The notes below the pieces were generated by a model. The model did not search any database. It saw only the letters and a list, made by a program, of their open reading frames with translations, and had not been told where the DNA came from. Both the position numbers and the translations under genes were made by a program. DNA of 5,439 nucleotides from an uncultured Eubacteriales bacterium (lineage in GTDB: Bacteria; Bacillota; Clostridia; Oscillospirales; Oscillospiraceae). Shown here piece after piece: positions 4,903 to 5,439 of the stretch (its first letter is position 1; the number at the start of each line of letters is the position of its first letter). The stretch is taken from positions 1-5,439 of the forward strand of contig UQWH01000086.1 of the NCBI GenBank assembly GCA_900544705.1, written 5' to 3'.

Positions 4903-5355
4903 ATGAAGAAAAAAGCATTTCTGCGGGCACTGGCCGGTGCGCCGATCGGGCTGACAATCAGCGTCGTGATCACCATTCTGGTGTCGGTTTCCATCGGTGA
5001 CGGAAAATTCTACCCGGTTCACCCGGAGCTGACTGCGCTCTGCGGTGGAGAACTGACGGCCGTCGCACTGCAAACCGCCGCTTCGCTTCTCTACGGCGCG
5101 GTGTGGGCGGCGGCCAGCGTGATCTGGGAAACGGACTGGAGCCTGCTGCGGCAAACGCTCACGCACCTGCTGACCTGTTCCCTGTCGGCGCTTCCCATTG
5201 CCTACCTCATGTACTGGATGCCGCATAATGTGCGCGGAATCCTCCTCTATTTCGGCATCTTCCTCGGCATTTATGCCGGTATCTGGGCCTCGCAGTTCTT
5301 TGCGGCGCGGGCACGCGTGCGGGAGCTGAACGAAAAGCTGCACAAAAAAGAATAG
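4903..5355 (+). CDS. DUF3021 family four-helix membrane protein
   Basis: This 150-aa protein fits DUF3021, a family that is commonly encoded beside LytTR regulators. After a basic start (MKKKAFLRAL) come four hydrophobic segments at about 10-30, 52-74, 84-105 and 112-134, then a charged cytoplasmic tail RARVRELNEKLHKKE (136-150). Both ends are predicted inside. I prefer ATG 4903: the GGGGG at 4891-4895 is seven nt away, whereas the in-frame ATG 4897, which overlaps the LytTR stop as ATGA, is one nt from it; that start would add two residues (MK). By analogy with streptococcal LytTR regulatory systems such as HdrRM and BrsRM, the membrane partner would restrain or sense for its regulator. That role is inference. 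No catalytic residues or extracellular domain are apparent, so the signal may be membrane state or a small ligand. Confidence 0.85.
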   Translation: MKKKAFLRALAGAPIGLTISVVITILVSVSIGDGKFYPVHPELTALCGGELTAVALQTAASLLYGAVWAAASVIWETDWSLLRQTLTHLLTCSLSALPIAYLMYWMPHNVRGILLYFGIFLGIYAGIWASQFFAARARVRELNEKLHKKE

Positions 5356-5387
5356 CAAAAAGAGCCGCGCAAGCGGCCCTTTTTGCT
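5354..5387 (+). terminator. Intrinsic terminator overlapping the DUF3021 stop codon
   Basis: Bases 5354-5368 pair with 5373-5387 over 15 positions with a single A·C mismatch (5363/5378), closed by a GCAA (GNRA-type) loop. The lower stem is a run of five A against five T. The first two paired bases are the last two of the TAG stop codon, so a terminating ribosome would cover the stem base. The A/T symmetry would allow termination in both directions. Confidence 0.88.
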
Positions 5388-5439
5388 CAGACTGTCAAAA
5401 AACCTATCCAGCCGAAAGTTTCGGAGGGAAGAATAGTGT
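5388..5439. other. Right edge; possible start of another gene
   Basis: CCGAA (5412-5416) and TTCGG (5420-5424) can form a small hairpin. GGAGGG (5423-5428) lies seven nt before a GTG at 5436, which could be a start codon cut by the window edge. Only one base follows the GTG, so a gene cannot be confirmed. Confidence 0.2.

Noticed and set aside
4325..4957. 210-codon minus-strand frame opposite the LytTR gene
   Set aside because: It runs antisense through the LytTR domain, the operator and the divergent promoter; no ribosome site or family motif supports it.

Overview
The window looks like chromosomal DNA of a GC-rich gut-type Clostridia, most likely Oscillospiraceae/Ruminococcaceae. The reasons are consensus sigma-A promoters with 17-bp spacers, strong purine Shine-Dalgarno sequences, compact intrinsic terminators, codons ending mostly in G/C, and a gene set (GGGtGRT protein beside a NifU/IscU-like scaffold, and a LytTR plus DUF3021 pair) typical of that group. 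The species call is inference; the gene families are read from protein motifs. No insertion sequence, integrase or CRISPR array is visible.

Layout. Positions 1-363 hold no protein gene. On the minus strand they carry two tandem 5' halves of a serine tRNA with anticodon CGA, 81 bp apart and cut off just after the anticodon arm. A good leftward promoter (307-279) lies upstream of them. At 433-1722 (+), under its own promoter, is a membrane-anchored phosphodiester glycosidase (NAGPA-domain) protein, followed by an intrinsic terminator. At 1940-3651 (+) is a two-gene operon: a NifU/IscU-like Fe-S scaffold protein and a GGGtGRT protein. It has a perfect-consensus TTGACA-17-TATAAT promoter, a leader of about 110 nt with two predicted hairpins, and a terminator that can work in both directions. 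At 3797-4300 (-) is a low-molecular-weight protein tyrosine phosphatase, converging on that terminator. At 4460-5355 (+), divergent from the phosphatase, is a LytTR-domain regulator translationally coupled to a four-helix DUF3021 membrane protein, ended by a long hairpin with a GCAA loop that overlaps the stop codon.

How the parts work together. The scaffold/GGGtGRT pair is the most intriguing protein unit: the partnership is well conserved in anaerobes but I know of no established function. The LytTR/DUF3021 pair has the form of a kinase-less LytTR regulatory system, in which a membrane protein controls a DNA-binding partner. The sequence adds a specific regulatory prediction: between the divergent phosphatase and LytTR promoters are two 9-bp direct repeats 12 bp apart. 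Each fits the AlgR/AgrA/LytR site consensus at 7 of 8 constrained positions and they end 10 bp before the LytTR -35 box. This suggests autoregulation and possibly control of the phosphatase. Promoter positions also settle the start codons: in-frame ATGs at 391 and 4364 lie in or upstream of the promoters and cannot be used.
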